A DNA stretch of 10,072 bases, taken from positions 1-10,072 of the forward strand of contig JAURHT010000074.1 in NCBI GenBank assembly GCA_030833145.1, in the 5' to 3' direction. This DNA comes from Aquirufa sp. (GTDB lineage: Bacteria > Bacteroidota > Bacteroidia > Cytophagales > Spirosomataceae). This document shows positions 1-7,701 of the stretch, piece by piece. A program made the position numbers and the translations under genes. The notes below the pieces were generated by a model. It was given only the letters and a program-made list of their open reading frames with translations, had not been told where the DNA came from and did no database searches. Within the stretch, counting starts at the first letter, position 1; the number at the start of each line of letters is the position of its first letter.

Positions 1-61
1 AAAGGTAAGATTAATTTATTCATTTCTGAGCATGAGAAGCAAGGTTTAGAGTGAATTTAGC

Positions 62-69
62 TACCTTTG
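62..69 (+). promoter_or_regulatory. Bacteroidota-type -7 promoter element upstream of argS
   Basis: TACCTTTG is an exact match to the TAnnTTTG -7 consensus known for Bacteroidota sigma-A promoters. Transcription would start near 75-78 and leave a 5' leader of about 20 nt before the argS ATG at 96. No good TTG/TTTG -33 element is visible 17-23 bases upstream, so the call rests on the -7 box and its placement. Confidence 0.5.
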
Positions 70-95
70 CAGATTGATAAATCAGAGCCATTTAG

Positions 96-1865
96 ATGTC
101 AAACATTCAACAAACATTACAGCGCGAATTAGCAAAAGGTTTAAAAGCCCTCTTCCAAATCGAAGTAACCGAAATTGCGTTACAAGAGACCAAAAAAGAG
201 TTTGAAGGCGCCTACACCTTAGTTGTTTTCCCATTTACGAAGCAAGCCGGAAAAGCTCCTGCAGCCATTGCTACAGATTTAGGGGAATATATGTTAGCAA
301 ATTGTTCCATCGTAAAAGCATACCAAGTAGTTCAAGGTTTTTTAAATTTATCCATTCACGATTCCGCTTGGTTAGGTTTATTAGCTAGCGTGGCTTCCGA
401 TAAAAATCCCTTCCAAATTGAATCAAAAGGAGAAAAAGTACTCATCGAATACTCTTCTCCTAACACGAATAAACCGCTGCATTTAGGCCATTTACGCAAT
501 AACTTTTTAGGTTTTTCTGTCGCACAAATCTTAGCGGCAGGTGGCTATGACGTAGTTAAAACCAACTTAGTGAACGACCGCGGCATACATATTTGTAAGT
601 CGATGTTAGCTTACCAGCTTTTTGGCAATCAAGAAACACCTGAAACGTCCGGATTTAAAGGCGATCATTTAGTGGGTAAATACTATGTGGCTTTTGATGT
701 GGCTTATAAAGAAGAAATCGCGGCGTTAAAGGCCAGCGGTTTAGACGAGGAACAAGCTAAAAAACAAGCTCCTATTCTATTAAAAGCCCAAGAAATGCTT
801 TTGAAATGGGAACAAGGCGACGAAGAGGTGATGAACCTATGGAATACAATGAACTCCTGGGTTTTCGCTGGTTTTGAGAAATCCTATCAAACGATGGGCG
901 TTTCATTCGATAAAATCTACCGCGAATCCAATACCTACCTGTTAGGAAAGCAATTAGTGGACGAAGGATTAGCGGCGGGTGTATTTTTCCAAAAGCCAAA
1001 TGGATCCGTTTGGATCAATTTAGAGGCCGAGGGCTTAGATGAAAAATTAGTATTACGTAAAGACGGAACCTCGGTATACATCACTCAAGATATGGGTACC
1101 GCTCAATTAAAATACGAAGATTTCAAAGCGAATCAATCGGTTTATGTAGTAGGTAACGAGCAAGATTACCACTTCGAGGTGCTATTCCATATTTTAAAGA
1201 AATTAAACAAGCCTTTCTCAAAAGGAAACTTCCACCTTTCCTATGGAATGGTAGACTTACCAAGCGGCAAGATGAAGTCGCGCGAGGGAACGGTGGTAGA
1301 TGCGGATGATTTGATGGCTGAAATGATTCAAACGGCTAAAGACCGGACCTTAGAATTAGGCAAAATCGATGGCTTCACAGAGGTAGAATCAAACGAATTG
1401 TTTCATAACCTGGGTCTAGGTGCCTTGAAGTATTTCTTATTAAAGGTCGAACCGAAGAAACGCATGTTATTTAACCCGGAAGAATCTATCGACTTCCAAG
1501 GCAATACAGGCCCTTTCATTCAATATACTCATGCTCGTATTTGTTCCATATTACGCAAAGGCAGTGAGATATCGCCTGTTTCTATTGATTCCGAATTAGC
1601 CGAATCGGAACAAGAATTAATCTACTTATTAGGCGAATACAAGGCGTCTATTGCGCAGGCAGCGGTGAACTTCGCTCCTTCGGTCATCGCGAATTATGCC
1701 TACGATTTAGCCAAGACTTTTAATAAGTTCTATAATGAATTGAGTATTCTATCAGAGGAAAATGAGGTGAAGCGAAACATTCGACTTACCTTAGCTGAGC
1801 TGACAGGAAAAACAATTCAGCATGCTACCTCGTTATTAGGTATAGTTTCACCTAATAGAATGTAA
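96..1865 (+). CDS. argS: Arginyl-tRNA synthetase
   Basis: Cytoplasmic class I aminoacyl-tRNA synthetase that charges tRNA-Arg with arginine using ATP. The 589-aa protein has the usual order: an N-terminal additional domain (about 1-115), a Rossmann catalytic domain, and a C-terminal DALR anticodon-binding domain (about 474-589, beginning near TGPFIQYTHAR). The HIGH signature appears as HLGH at 129-132 within SSPNTNKPLHLGHLRNN, the normal ArgRS form. The KMSKS loop appears as KMKSREGT from residue 392, also a typical ArgRS variant. Length is normal for the family and no break is seen. The ATG at 96 fits the N-terminal domain; no Shine-Dalgarno is present, as is usual in Bacteroidota. It is followed after one base by the peroxidase gene and appears to head an argS-gpx-menA transcript. 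Confidence 0.97.
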   Translation: MSNIQQTLQRELAKGLKALFQIEVTEIALQETKKEFEGAYTLVVFPFTKQAGKAPAAIATDLGEYMLANCSIVKAYQVVQGFLNLSIHDSAWLGLLASVASDKNPFQIESKGEKVLIEYSSPNTNKPLHLGHLRNNFLGFSVAQILAAGGYDVVKTNLVNDRGIHICKSMLAYQLFGNQETPETSGFKGDHLVGKYYVAFDVAYKEEIAALKASGLDEEQAKKQAPILLKAQEMLLKWEQGDEEVMNLWNTMNSWVFAGFEKSYQTMGVSFDKIYRESNTYLLGKQLVDEGLAAGVFFQKPNGSVWINLEAEGLDEKLVLRKDGTSVYITQDMGTAQLKYEDFKANQSVYVVGNEQDYHFEVLFHILKKLNKPFSKGNFHLSYGMVDLPSGKMKSREGTVVDADDLMAEMIQTAKDRTLELGKIDGFTEVESNELFHNLGLGALKYFLLKVEPKKRMLFNPEESIDFQGNTGPFIQYTHARICSILRKGSEISPVSIDSELAESEQELIYLLGEYKASIAQAAVNFAPSVIANYAYDLAKTFNKFYNELSILSEENEVKRNIRLTLAELTGKTIQHATSLLGIVSPNRM

Positions 1866-1866
1866 A

Positions 1867-2493
1867 TTGAAACGTAAATACCTTTACCTCACCATTTTAA
1901 TCATCATTATCATGATCGCAAGTTTTATGAAAATCGGATCGTTATTAACGGCTTTGGCCCTCCCATTCACCCAAAAAACAGTCTTAAACAGACCAGAAAA
2001 AATGGAAACTCCCGCAGCGACTACGAACTTCCACTCCTTCAAAATGAAAGGAATCGATGGAAAAGAGATTGATTTTTCTCAATTCAAAGGAAAGAAAATT
2101 ATTGTCTTAAACACGGCGTCTAAATGTGGTTACACTCCACAATACGCAGACTGGGAAAAATTCCACAAAGAGAACAAAGACATTGTTATTTTAGGCTTCC
2201 CTGCCAATGAATTTGGTGGACAAGAGCCGGGCACAAACGCAGAGATCTCATCATTCTGCTCTTTAAATTATGGCGTTTCTTTCCAAATGATGGAAAAAGT
2301 CGTGGTAAAAGGAAGTGGAAAATGTGACTTATACCAATGGCTTTCGGACAAATCGAAGAACGGATGGAACGAGAAAGAACCAAGCTGGAACTTCTGCAAA
2401 TACGTAATTAATGAAAAAGGCGAATTGCAAAATTTCTTTGCATCAGGAATCAAGCCAAACAGTCCAGAATTTTTAGCTGCGATCGGTAAGTAA
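1867..2493 (+). CDS. Membrane-anchored or exported glutathione peroxidase-like thiol peroxidase
   Basis: GPx-family peroxidase that would reduce hydroperoxides with a thiol partner. The GPx fold covers about residues 54-208. The peroxidatic cysteine is C87 in LNTASKCGYTPQY. The rest of the catalytic tetrad is Q119 (FGGQEPG), W174 and N175 (SWNF). C131 (SSFCSLNYG) sits where thioredoxin-dependent GPx proteins carry the resolving cysteine. The usual FPCNQFGGQEPG motif reads FPANEFGGQEPG, so that conserved cysteine is alanine (A113). Residues 1-36 begin MKRK and then a long hydrophobic run, with ALA at 29-31 as a possible signal-peptidase site, so this is a signal anchor or signal peptide facing the periplasm. 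The start is TTG, one base after the argS stop; ATG codons at 1912 and 1927 are alternatives but would drop the basic N-terminus. One base separates it from menA. The family is secure; the start and the reductant are inferred. Confidence 0.88.
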   Translation: MKRKYLYLTILIIIIMIASFMKIGSLLTALALPFTQKTVLNRPEKMETPAATTNFHSFKMKGIDGKEIDFSQFKGKKIIVLNTASKCGYTPQYADWEKFHKENKDIVILGFPANEFGGQEPGTNAEISSFCSLNYGVSFQMMEKVVVKGSGKCDLYQWLSDKSKNGWNEKEPSWNFCKYVINEKGELQNFFASGIKPNSPEFLAAIGK

Positions 2494-2494
2494 G

Positions 2495-3403
2495 ATGAAT
2501 AGATGGGTAGACGCGGCAAGACCTAGAACCTTACCGCTAGCTGTTGGAAGTATATTATTAGGCAATTTTCTAGCGTATGCTTCCGGGAAATTTGATTTCC
2601 TTATTGCCTTATTAGCAACGCTGACTACCCTTTTACTACAAATCCTTTCCAACTTTGCAAATGACTTAGGCGACTTCTCCAATGGAGTAGATAATGCAGA
2701 TCGCAAAGTGGCATTAAGAGCCGTACAAACCGGAAAAATCAGTCAACAAGAGATGAGAACTGCTGTTATATGGACAGCGGTTCTTTCTTTTGTATCAGGC
2801 CTTTCTCTTTTATTTTTCGGGCTGAAGAACGCACCCATCGAAGTATGGGGCACTTTCCTAGGTTTAGGTCTAGCAGCCATCGCTGCTGCCATTGCCTACA
2901 CCGTGGGTAAAAGACCCTATGGTTATATGGGTTTAGGGGACATTTCGGTATTTCTATTTTTTGGCCTAATCGGAACGGTGGGAACCTATTATTTGCAAAC
3001 TTATCGCTTGGATTTTGCCATTTTACTGCCGGCCTCTGGATGTGGATTATTATCTGTGGCCGTATTGAATTTGAATAATCTACGGGATATTGATAATGAT
3101 ATCAAAACGGGTAAAAATTCAATCCCCGTTCGAATAGGCAAAACGTTCGGTTTTTATTACCAAAAAGCACTCTATATAATCGCCATTGCGTGCTTCTATG
3201 CCTACCCTTTTGTGGCTGGAATAAAAATAGGCGCAAATCAACAATTACTAATTGTGGGTATTTATCCCATTATTCAATTATTCCGAGAACTACACTCCGG
3301 CATGACTTCTGAACAAATCGATCCCTATTTGAAAAAAACGGCCTTGAGAACGCTGTTTTTGATCCTTGTTTTTGGAGGTATTCAAATTTTAACAAGCCAG
3401 TAA
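2495..3403 (+). CDS. menA: 1,4-dihydroxy-2-naphthoate polyprenyltransferase
   Basis: Integral-membrane UbiA-superfamily enzyme that attaches a polyprenyl chain to 1,4-dihydroxy-2-naphthoate, giving demethylmenaquinone, the penultimate product of the menaquinone pathway. The 302-aa protein opens with the MenA signature WVDAARPRTLPLAVGSILLG. The first Mg-diphosphate motif is NDLGD at 56-60 followed by GVDNADR, and the second is NNLRDIDND at 194-202 followed by TGKNSIPVRIG, which is characteristic of MenA rather than UbiA. About eight or nine hydrophobic helices fill the rest. The ATG at 2495 lies one base after the preceding stop, suggesting translational coupling. No other menaquinone genes are in view. 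Confidence 0.95.
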   Translation: MNRWVDAARPRTLPLAVGSILLGNFLAYASGKFDFLIALLATLTTLLLQILSNFANDLGDFSNGVDNADRKVALRAVQTGKISQQEMRTAVIWTAVLSFVSGLSLLFFGLKNAPIEVWGTFLGLGLAAIAAAIAYTVGKRPYGYMGLGDISVFLFFGLIGTVGTYYLQTYRLDFAILLPASGCGLLSVAVLNLNNLRDIDNDIKTGKNSIPVRIGKTFGFYYQKALYIIAIACFYAYPFVAGIKIGANQQLLIVGIYPIIQLFRELHSGMTSEQIDPYLKKTALRTLFLILVFGGIQILTSQ

Positions 3404-3408
3404 TTTCG

Positions 3409-3430
3409 CTTATTTTTACAAAAAAATAAG
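3409..3430. repeat. AT-rich 9-bp inverted repeat in the menA-TPR gap
   Basis: CTTATTTTT (3409-3417) and AAAAATAAG (3422-3430) form a perfect 9-bp stem with a 4-base loop, occupying most of the 32-base gap between menA and the TPR gene. With only one G-C pair it is a weak hairpin. It could attenuate transcription, or the symmetry could be an accident of AT-richness. TATTTTTA at 3411-3418 also resembles a -7 box, but no -33 partner is seen. Confidence 0.35.
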
Positions 3431-3435
3431 TTGCT

Positions 3436-4788
3436 ATGAAATTCAAAGTGGGCATTATAGCCTTCGCCATCTTGGCTTGCCATTTCTCTTTATCAGCACA
3501 AACGGCTGAGGTAAATCATTTAGAGATTGGATTAAACCAGAATAAAACGGGGAATTATGCAGATGCCTTGCGCAACTTCAGCCTTGAAATCGAGAAAACA
3601 GCAGCTAATCCGAATCCCATTGCTTTTTACAACCGCGGTTTTGCTAAATATAATTTGAAGGATTTCCAAGGAGCTATTTTGGACTTCAACAAAGCGCTCG
3701 AATTAAAACCGAATTACTTCGAAGCTTTCATTGCCCGTGGACAAAGCTACAGTAAGCAAGACAACCATCCATTAGCGATTCAAGATTACAATGAAGCAAT
3801 TCGATTAAATCCATTGGAAGGTACTGCCTATTTGAGTCGTGGTATTTCTAAGAACAAACTTGAAAACTACCGTGGCGCCATCACCGATTTTAATAAATCA
3901 CTCGAATTATTACCGGATTACGCCCCTACCTTAGCTGTAAGAGCCGATAGCAAATCAAAATTAGGCGATTATGCGGGCAGCATCGAAGATTACAATAAAG
4001 CCATCGAAATCACACCAAAGCGCACCAATTACTTGTCTGGACGTGCTTTTGCGAAGATGAAAATAGCTGACTTCAAGGGTGCTTTAGCCGATTTCACTGA
4101 GGTATTAAAATTGAGTCCAGAAAAATCAGAGGAGTGGTATTATTCCGGCTTATGCAAAGCGCAGCTGGAAAATTACCGAGGTGAAAATGGAGAGAAAGGA
4201 GCGCTTGAGGACTTCAACAAGGCCTTAGAATTAGATCCAGAGAATATTGAGGCGATGTATGGCCGTGGATTCGTGAAAGCCAAATTAGGCGACCAACGCG
4301 CAGCGATGGAAGATTTTACGAAGGCAATCGAATTTGGGAATAATGAAAATGCGAAGATTCTTTACACCGCTAAACTAGGCAAAATTCAACTCGACGAAAT
4401 CCGGAACGGATTAGTCGATCGTACGAAAATGAGCGACATGAGTGCTGGAAGAGCAGAGGTATTTTTCCACCGCGGTTTAGCCAAAGCAAAAACGGGCGAT
4501 CCCAAAAGTGCGATTGATGACTACAACCGCGCCATCTCTTTCCAACCCACTTACGCAGACGCTTATTTCCAACGCGGAATCGCTAAATCGAGTTTAGGCG
4601 ATCAACGCAACGCCATTCAAGATTGCAACAATGCGATCGAATTAAACAGCAAATTTGCCGAAGCCTATTTCATCCGAGGAATCATCAAACTGGCCTTGAA
4701 CGATACGACAGGCTGCTTGGATTTAAGTAAAGCGGGAGAACTGGGTTATGCCGCTGCCTATAATGTGATTCGAGATTATTGTAATTAA
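3436..4788 (+). CDS. Secreted tetratricopeptide-repeat protein
   Basis: Exported protein-interaction scaffold of unknown partner. The 450-aa product starts with a signal peptide (MKFKVGIIAFAILACHFSLSA, likely cut before Q22). The rest is about eleven 34-residue TPR-like units with consensus A..RG.AK..LGDY.GAI.DFNKAIEL.P. Two units are irregular: one carries about six extra residues (YRGENGEKGALEDF, near residue 250), and the stretch around ENAKILYTAKLGKIQLDEIRNG (about 310-345) has lost most consensus positions and may be a hinge between a longer N-terminal and a shorter C-terminal solenoid. The tail, CLDLSKAGELGYAAAYNVIRDYC, is a common ending of Bacteroidota TPR proteins. It lacks a catalytic domain, a lipobox and a type IX sorting domain. 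It may be transcribed with menA or on its own, and ends at a strong terminator. Confidence 0.9.
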   Translation: MKFKVGIIAFAILACHFSLSAQTAEVNHLEIGLNQNKTGNYADALRNFSLEIEKTAANPNPIAFYNRGFAKYNLKDFQGAILDFNKALELKPNYFEAFIARGQSYSKQDNHPLAIQDYNEAIRLNPLEGTAYLSRGISKNKLENYRGAITDFNKSLELLPDYAPTLAVRADSKSKLGDYAGSIEDYNKAIEITPKRTNYLSGRAFAKMKIADFKGALADFTEVLKLSPEKSEEWYYSGLCKAQLENYRGENGEKGALEDFNKALELDPENIEAMYGRGFVKAKLGDQRAAMEDFTKAIEFGNNENAKILYTAKLGKIQLDEIRNGLVDRTKMSDMSAGRAEVFFHRGLAKAKTGDPKSAIDDYNRAISFQPTYADAYFQRGIAKSSLGDQRNAIQDCNNAIELNSKFAEAYFIRGIIKLALNDTTGCLDLSKAGELGYAAAYNVIRDYCN

Positions 4789-4791
4789 ATA

Positions 4792-4823
4792 AAAAAAGGC
4801 CTTCTATTCAGAAGGCCTTTTTT
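4792..4823. terminator. Bidirectional rho-independent terminator
   Basis: A perfect 14-bp stem pairs 4792-4805 with 4810-4823 around the loop ATTC. Its GC core is GGCCTTCT/AGAAGGCC, flanked by an A tract on the left and a T tract on the right, so it works in either direction. It lies 3 bases after the TPR stop codon and 1 base before the amn stop codon, exactly where two convergent genes need a shared terminator. Confidence 0.93.
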
Positions 4824-4824
4824 A

Positions 4825-5598
4825 TTAATCAAACCGTAAATGTTTGACAGACTCTCCTGAATTAGCTAATTCCTCCAAGGAATCAATACCAATCTGTAAG
4901 TGTCTGTCAACAAAATTAGCCGTCACCTTTTTATCACTGGCATCCGTTTTCACGCCATCCGGTGTCATCGGGTTATCGGACACTAATAAAAGAGCCCCAT
5001 GTGGAATTTTATTTTTGAAACCCACGGTGAAAATGGTGGCTGTTTCCATATCGATACCCATCGCCCGAATATCCGATAAATAGGTCTTGAATACTTCATC
5101 GTGCTCCCAAACCCGGCGATTCGTGGTATAAATTAAACCTGTCCAATAATCTAATTCGTGTTTCTTAATCATCGAGGAAACCGCGCGTTGCAAACGGAAG
5201 GAAGGTAGGGCTGGCACTTCTTTGGGCATATACTCATCCGATGTCCCTTCTCCTCTTACCGCAGCAATCGGAAGAATCAGATCCCCTAAGGCTAGATTTT
5301 TTTTCAAACCGCCACATTTACCTAAAAACAACACTGCTTTAGGACTGATGGCTGATAATATATCCATCACCGTAGCTGCCATGGGCGAACCCATCCCAAA
5401 ATTAATAATGGTAATATTATGTGCCGTTGCAGTCTGCATAGGGCGATCGTGGCCTTTAATTTCCACCCCAAATTTCTCCGCAAACATATCCACATAATTC
5501 TTAAAATTCGTCAGCAATATATACTGTCCAAAATCCTCTGAATTCGTTCCTGTATAGCGGGGCAACCAATTTTGTACAATTTCCTCCTTCGTTTTCAT
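4825..5598 (-). CDS. amn: AMP nucleosidase, short form
   Basis: Cytoplasmic purine-salvage enzyme of the nucleoside phosphorylase superfamily, expected to hydrolyse AMP to adenine and ribose 5-phosphate. Superfamily landmarks in the 257-aa protein are the phosphate/ribose-side loop INFGMGSPMAATVMDIL (65-81), LGKCGG (92-97), RGEGTSDEY (115-123), the nucleoside-binding GIDMETAT (181-188) and the SDNP motif with the base-contacting aspartate (207-210). Proteobacterial Amn is nearly twice as long, with an N-terminal regulatory domain; this form lacks it, which is the common Bacteroidota version. The ATG at 5598 gives the family-typical MKTKEEIVQNWLPRYTG start. It converges on the TPR gene and diverges from the nuclease-pafA cluster. 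Another phosphorylase-superfamily activity is possible, but the overall sequence favours AMP nucleosidase. Confidence 0.9.
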   Translation of the reverse strand: MKTKEEIVQNWLPRYTGTNSEDFGQYILLTNFKNYVDMFAEKFGVEIKGHDRPMQTATAHNITIINFGMGSPMAATVMDILSAISPKAVLFLGKCGGLKKNLALGDLILPIAAVRGEGTSDEYMPKEVPALPSFRLQRAVSSMIKKHELDYWTGLIYTTNRRVWEHDEVFKTYLSDIRAMGIDMETATIFTVGFKNKIPHGALLLVSDNPMTPDGVKTDASDKKVTANFVDRHLQIGIDSLEELANSGESVKHLRFD

Positions 5599-5630
5599 AT
5601 TATACGCTTAGATGTGATGAATTAATTAAG

Positions 5631-5638
5631 CAAAAAGA
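5631..5638 (-). promoter_or_regulatory. Candidate -7 promoter element for amn
   Basis: On the minus strand this reads TCTTTTTG, one mismatch from TAnnTTTG. It would start transcription near 5624 with a leader of about 25 nt before the amn ATG. No clear -33 TTG is seen. The gap 5599-5664 is AT-rich and must also hold the start of the rightward nuclease-pafA transcript; the best candidate there is TAATTTAG at 5640-5647 on the plus strand, also one mismatch away. Confidence 0.35.
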
Positions 5639-5664
5639 TTAATTTAGAAGTTAGATTGATAAAG

Positions 5665-6108
5665 ATGACGACATCTCCCGAATTAAACTTGGTCTTTCCT
5701 GCCTATTCTCACAAAGTAAAGAAAAAAGAAGGAAAACTATATATTTTCGAAGACATCACGAAGAAATATCGATTACTGACACCAGAAGAATGGGTTAGGC
5801 AACATTGCTTGCATTATTTAGTCAACGAGTTGAACTACCCTGCCTCTTTATTTCAAATAGAAGGAAGCATGAAGGTGAATCAATTCAATAGACGAACAGA
5901 CATTCGGCTTTTTAAGAACAACGGAGAGGTTTTTATGCTGATTGAATGTAAGGCGCCTCATGTAGAGTTAAACTTAAGTACCTTACAACAAATAAGCCAG
6001 TATCAGAAAATACAGCAAGCCGAGTACTTAGTCATTACCAATGGCCTACAAAATATTATACTACATCATTCAACAAAAATCTTAACCGAATTCCCCCCTT
6101 ATTTATGA
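5665..6108 (+). CDS. Standalone type I restriction HsdR N-terminal-like nuclease domain protein
   Basis: A 147-aa protein matching the N-terminal nuclease domain of type I restriction R subunits (HSDR_N-like, PD-(D/E)XK fold), without helicase domains. The family feature LTPEEWVRQHCLHYLVNELNYP is at 38-59. The metal-binding core is D79 (RRTDIRLF) and the ExK pair E94/K96 (MLIECKAP), followed by a QxxxY motif at 109-113, so the nuclease site looks intact. No HsdM or HsdS subunit is nearby, so it is not part of a restriction system here. Similar standalone domains are common in Bacteroidota genomes and their role is not settled. I chose the ATG at 5665 over the in-frame TTG at 5656 because only three residues are gained by the latter. 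The stop overlaps the pafA start as ATGA. Confidence 0.85.
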   Translation: MTTSPELNLVFPAYSHKVKKKEGKLYIFEDITKKYRLLTPEEWVRQHCLHYLVNELNYPASLFQIEGSMKVNQFNRRTDIRLFKNNGEVFMLIECKAPHVELNLSTLQQISQYQKIQQAEYLVITNGLQNIILHHSTKILTEFPPYL

Positions 6109-7697
6109 AAAAATTACTTTTCATTTTCTTAGGACTCCTGTCATTGCCCTCTTTGGCACAGAAAAAACCTGCCCTAGTCGTAGGAATAGTCGTAGACCAA
6201 ATGCGCTACGAATATTTGAATAAATTTTATGATCGCTATTCGGACAAAGGGTTCAAGCGCTTGATGAAAGAAGGCATCAATTGTACGGATAATCATTATA
6301 ATTATGCCCCTACCGTTACTGCAGCGGGACATGCGAGTGTCTATACGGGCACCGTTCCTGCGGTTCATGGCATTGTGGGAAATGATTGGATCGAAGTGGC
6401 GAATGGCAAAAAAATGTACTGCGTAGATGATTCTACCGTACAAACGGTGGGTAGCAAAAGTAAGGCTGGGATGATGTCACCTAAGAACATGTTCACCTCC
6501 ACGATCACTGATCAATTAAAGATGGCGCAAAATTACAAGTCTAAAACCATCGCCATTGCCTTGAAGGACCGTGGATCCATTTTGCCGGGCGGACATACGG
6601 CAGACGCAGCGTATTGGTATGATTCGGCGGATGGATATTGGATTACCTCTTCTTTTTATGCCAAAGAATTACCGGCCTGGGTTCAAAAATTCAACCAAGA
6701 AGGCCGTCCTCAAAAATACATTCAACAAGGCTGGAATACCCTCTATCCCATCGCGACCTATACGCGTTCTGCCGAGGATGATAGCCCTTATGAAAGTAAA
6801 TTGAGCGGAGAGAAAGCGCCGGTATTTCCGCACGATTTAAAAGGGGGAAATGCGCTAGAGGTACTTAGAACGACACCTTATGGCAATAATCTGACGAAAG
6901 ATTTTGCGATAAAGGCGATTGAAGAAGAGCATTTGGGCAAAAATGGAACCACTGATTTCTTAGCGATTAGTTTCTCCTCAACGGATTACGTGGGCCACTC
7001 TTTTGGACCGCAATCCATCGAATTAGAAGATACGTATTTGCGCTTGGATCAAGATATCGCGGACATTTTAACGCATTTAGATGCCAAATTAGGCAAGAAT
7101 CAATACCTCGTTTTCTTAACGGCAGATCACGCAGTCGCAGAAATCCCTTCTTACATCAAAAGCAAACGCCTACCAGGTGGATCATTTGATAATGGCAAGG
7201 CACTAAACGAGGCGAAAGCGGCTATAAAACAGGAATTTGGAGACGTGGAATTGATCGCGGGGGCGGATAATTACCAAATTTATTTGAATCACGCTAACCT
7301 AGAACGATTGCATATTTCGAAGGAAGCCGTGGCTAAGGTTTTGGAGAAATCATTTAAAAACCAAGCCGGATTCGCCGAATTAGTGGATATGAGGACCGCT
7401 GGATCAAGTCCCATTCCTGCACTCTACCGCGAAATGATCATCAACGGTTATAATCAGTCAAGAAGTGGCGACTTTATGTATTTATTGAAACCACAATGGT
7501 TCACCGGATACAAAACAGGCACATCGCACAGCACCGTTTACGCCTATGATACCCACGTTCCCTTGTTATTTTTTGGCTGGAGCGTAGCACACAAAGAGAT
7601 CAACCAAAGAACACACATCAGTGATATTGCCAGCACCTTAGCCAATTGGTTAAAAATCAACGAACCCACTGGAAGTATCGGAAAAGTAATACAGTAA
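6105..7697 (+). CDS. pafA: Periplasmic alkaline phosphatase, PafA type
   Basis: Zinc-dependent phosphomonoesterase of the alkaline phosphatase superfamily, releasing phosphate outside the cytoplasm. Residues 1-18 are a signal peptide (MKKLLFIFLGLLSLPSLA, cut before Q19). The metal ligands and active-site residues known from Elizabethkingia PafA can be placed with a steady offset: D31 (GIVVDQMR), nucleophile T72 (PTVTAAGH), N93 (GNDW), K154 and R156 (LKDRGS), D294 and H298 (STDYVGHS), D341-H342 (TADH) and H475 (TSHST). The K/R pair and threonine nucleophile mark the PafA monoesterase type rather than E. coli PhoA (serine) or a diesterase. At 530 aa it is full length. The ATG at 6105 overlaps the upstream stop by ATGA, implying translational coupling. 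No Pho-box-like site was recognised, so phosphate regulation is unproven. Confidence 0.93.
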   Translation: MKKLLFIFLGLLSLPSLAQKKPALVVGIVVDQMRYEYLNKFYDRYSDKGFKRLMKEGINCTDNHYNYAPTVTAAGHASVYTGTVPAVHGIVGNDWIEVANGKKMYCVDDSTVQTVGSKSKAGMMSPKNMFTSTITDQLKMAQNYKSKTIAIALKDRGSILPGGHTADAAYWYDSADGYWITSSFYAKELPAWVQKFNQEGRPQKYIQQGWNTLYPIATYTRSAEDDSPYESKLSGEKAPVFPHDLKGGNALEVLRTTPYGNNLTKDFAIKAIEEEHLGKNGTTDFLAISFSSTDYVGHSFGPQSIELEDTYLRLDQDIADILTHLDAKLGKNQYLVFLTADHAVAEIPSYIKSKRLPGGSFDNGKALNEAKAAIKQEFGDVELIAGADNYQIYLNHANLERLHISKEAVAKVLEKSFKNQAGFAELVDMRTAGSSPIPALYREMIINGYNQSRSGDFMYLLKPQWFTGYKTGTSHSTVYAYDTHVPLLFFGWSVAHKEINQRTHISDIASTLANWLKINEPTGSIGKVIQ

Positions 7698-7701
7698 TTA
7701 T

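Noticed and set aside
772..999. Minus-strand open frame inside argS, and similar antisense frames at 2186-2383, 2268-2519, 2473-2706, 3270-3470, 6174-6443, 8211-8438 and 9706-9888
   Set aside because: All are opposite strongly supported genes and encode low-complexity or motif-free peptides; they are shadows of the coding strand.
3436..4788. TPR array as a DNA-level tandem repeat
   Set aside because: The repeats are clear in protein but the DNA copies have diverged; no long identical units were seen.
4844..5083. Plus-strand open frame antisense to amn
   Set aside because: It lies wholly inside amn, and the protein has no recognisable domain or start context. The same applies to 5222-5497.
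6571..6804. Second plus-strand frame inside pafA
   Set aside because: It is fully covered by pafA in another frame, where catalytic motifs on both sides show the true reading frame.
5665..7697. A restriction or anti-phage defence system around the HsdR-N-like gene
   Set aside because: No methyltransferase, specificity subunit, helicase or other defence gene is present, and the neighbours are metabolic or envelope genes.
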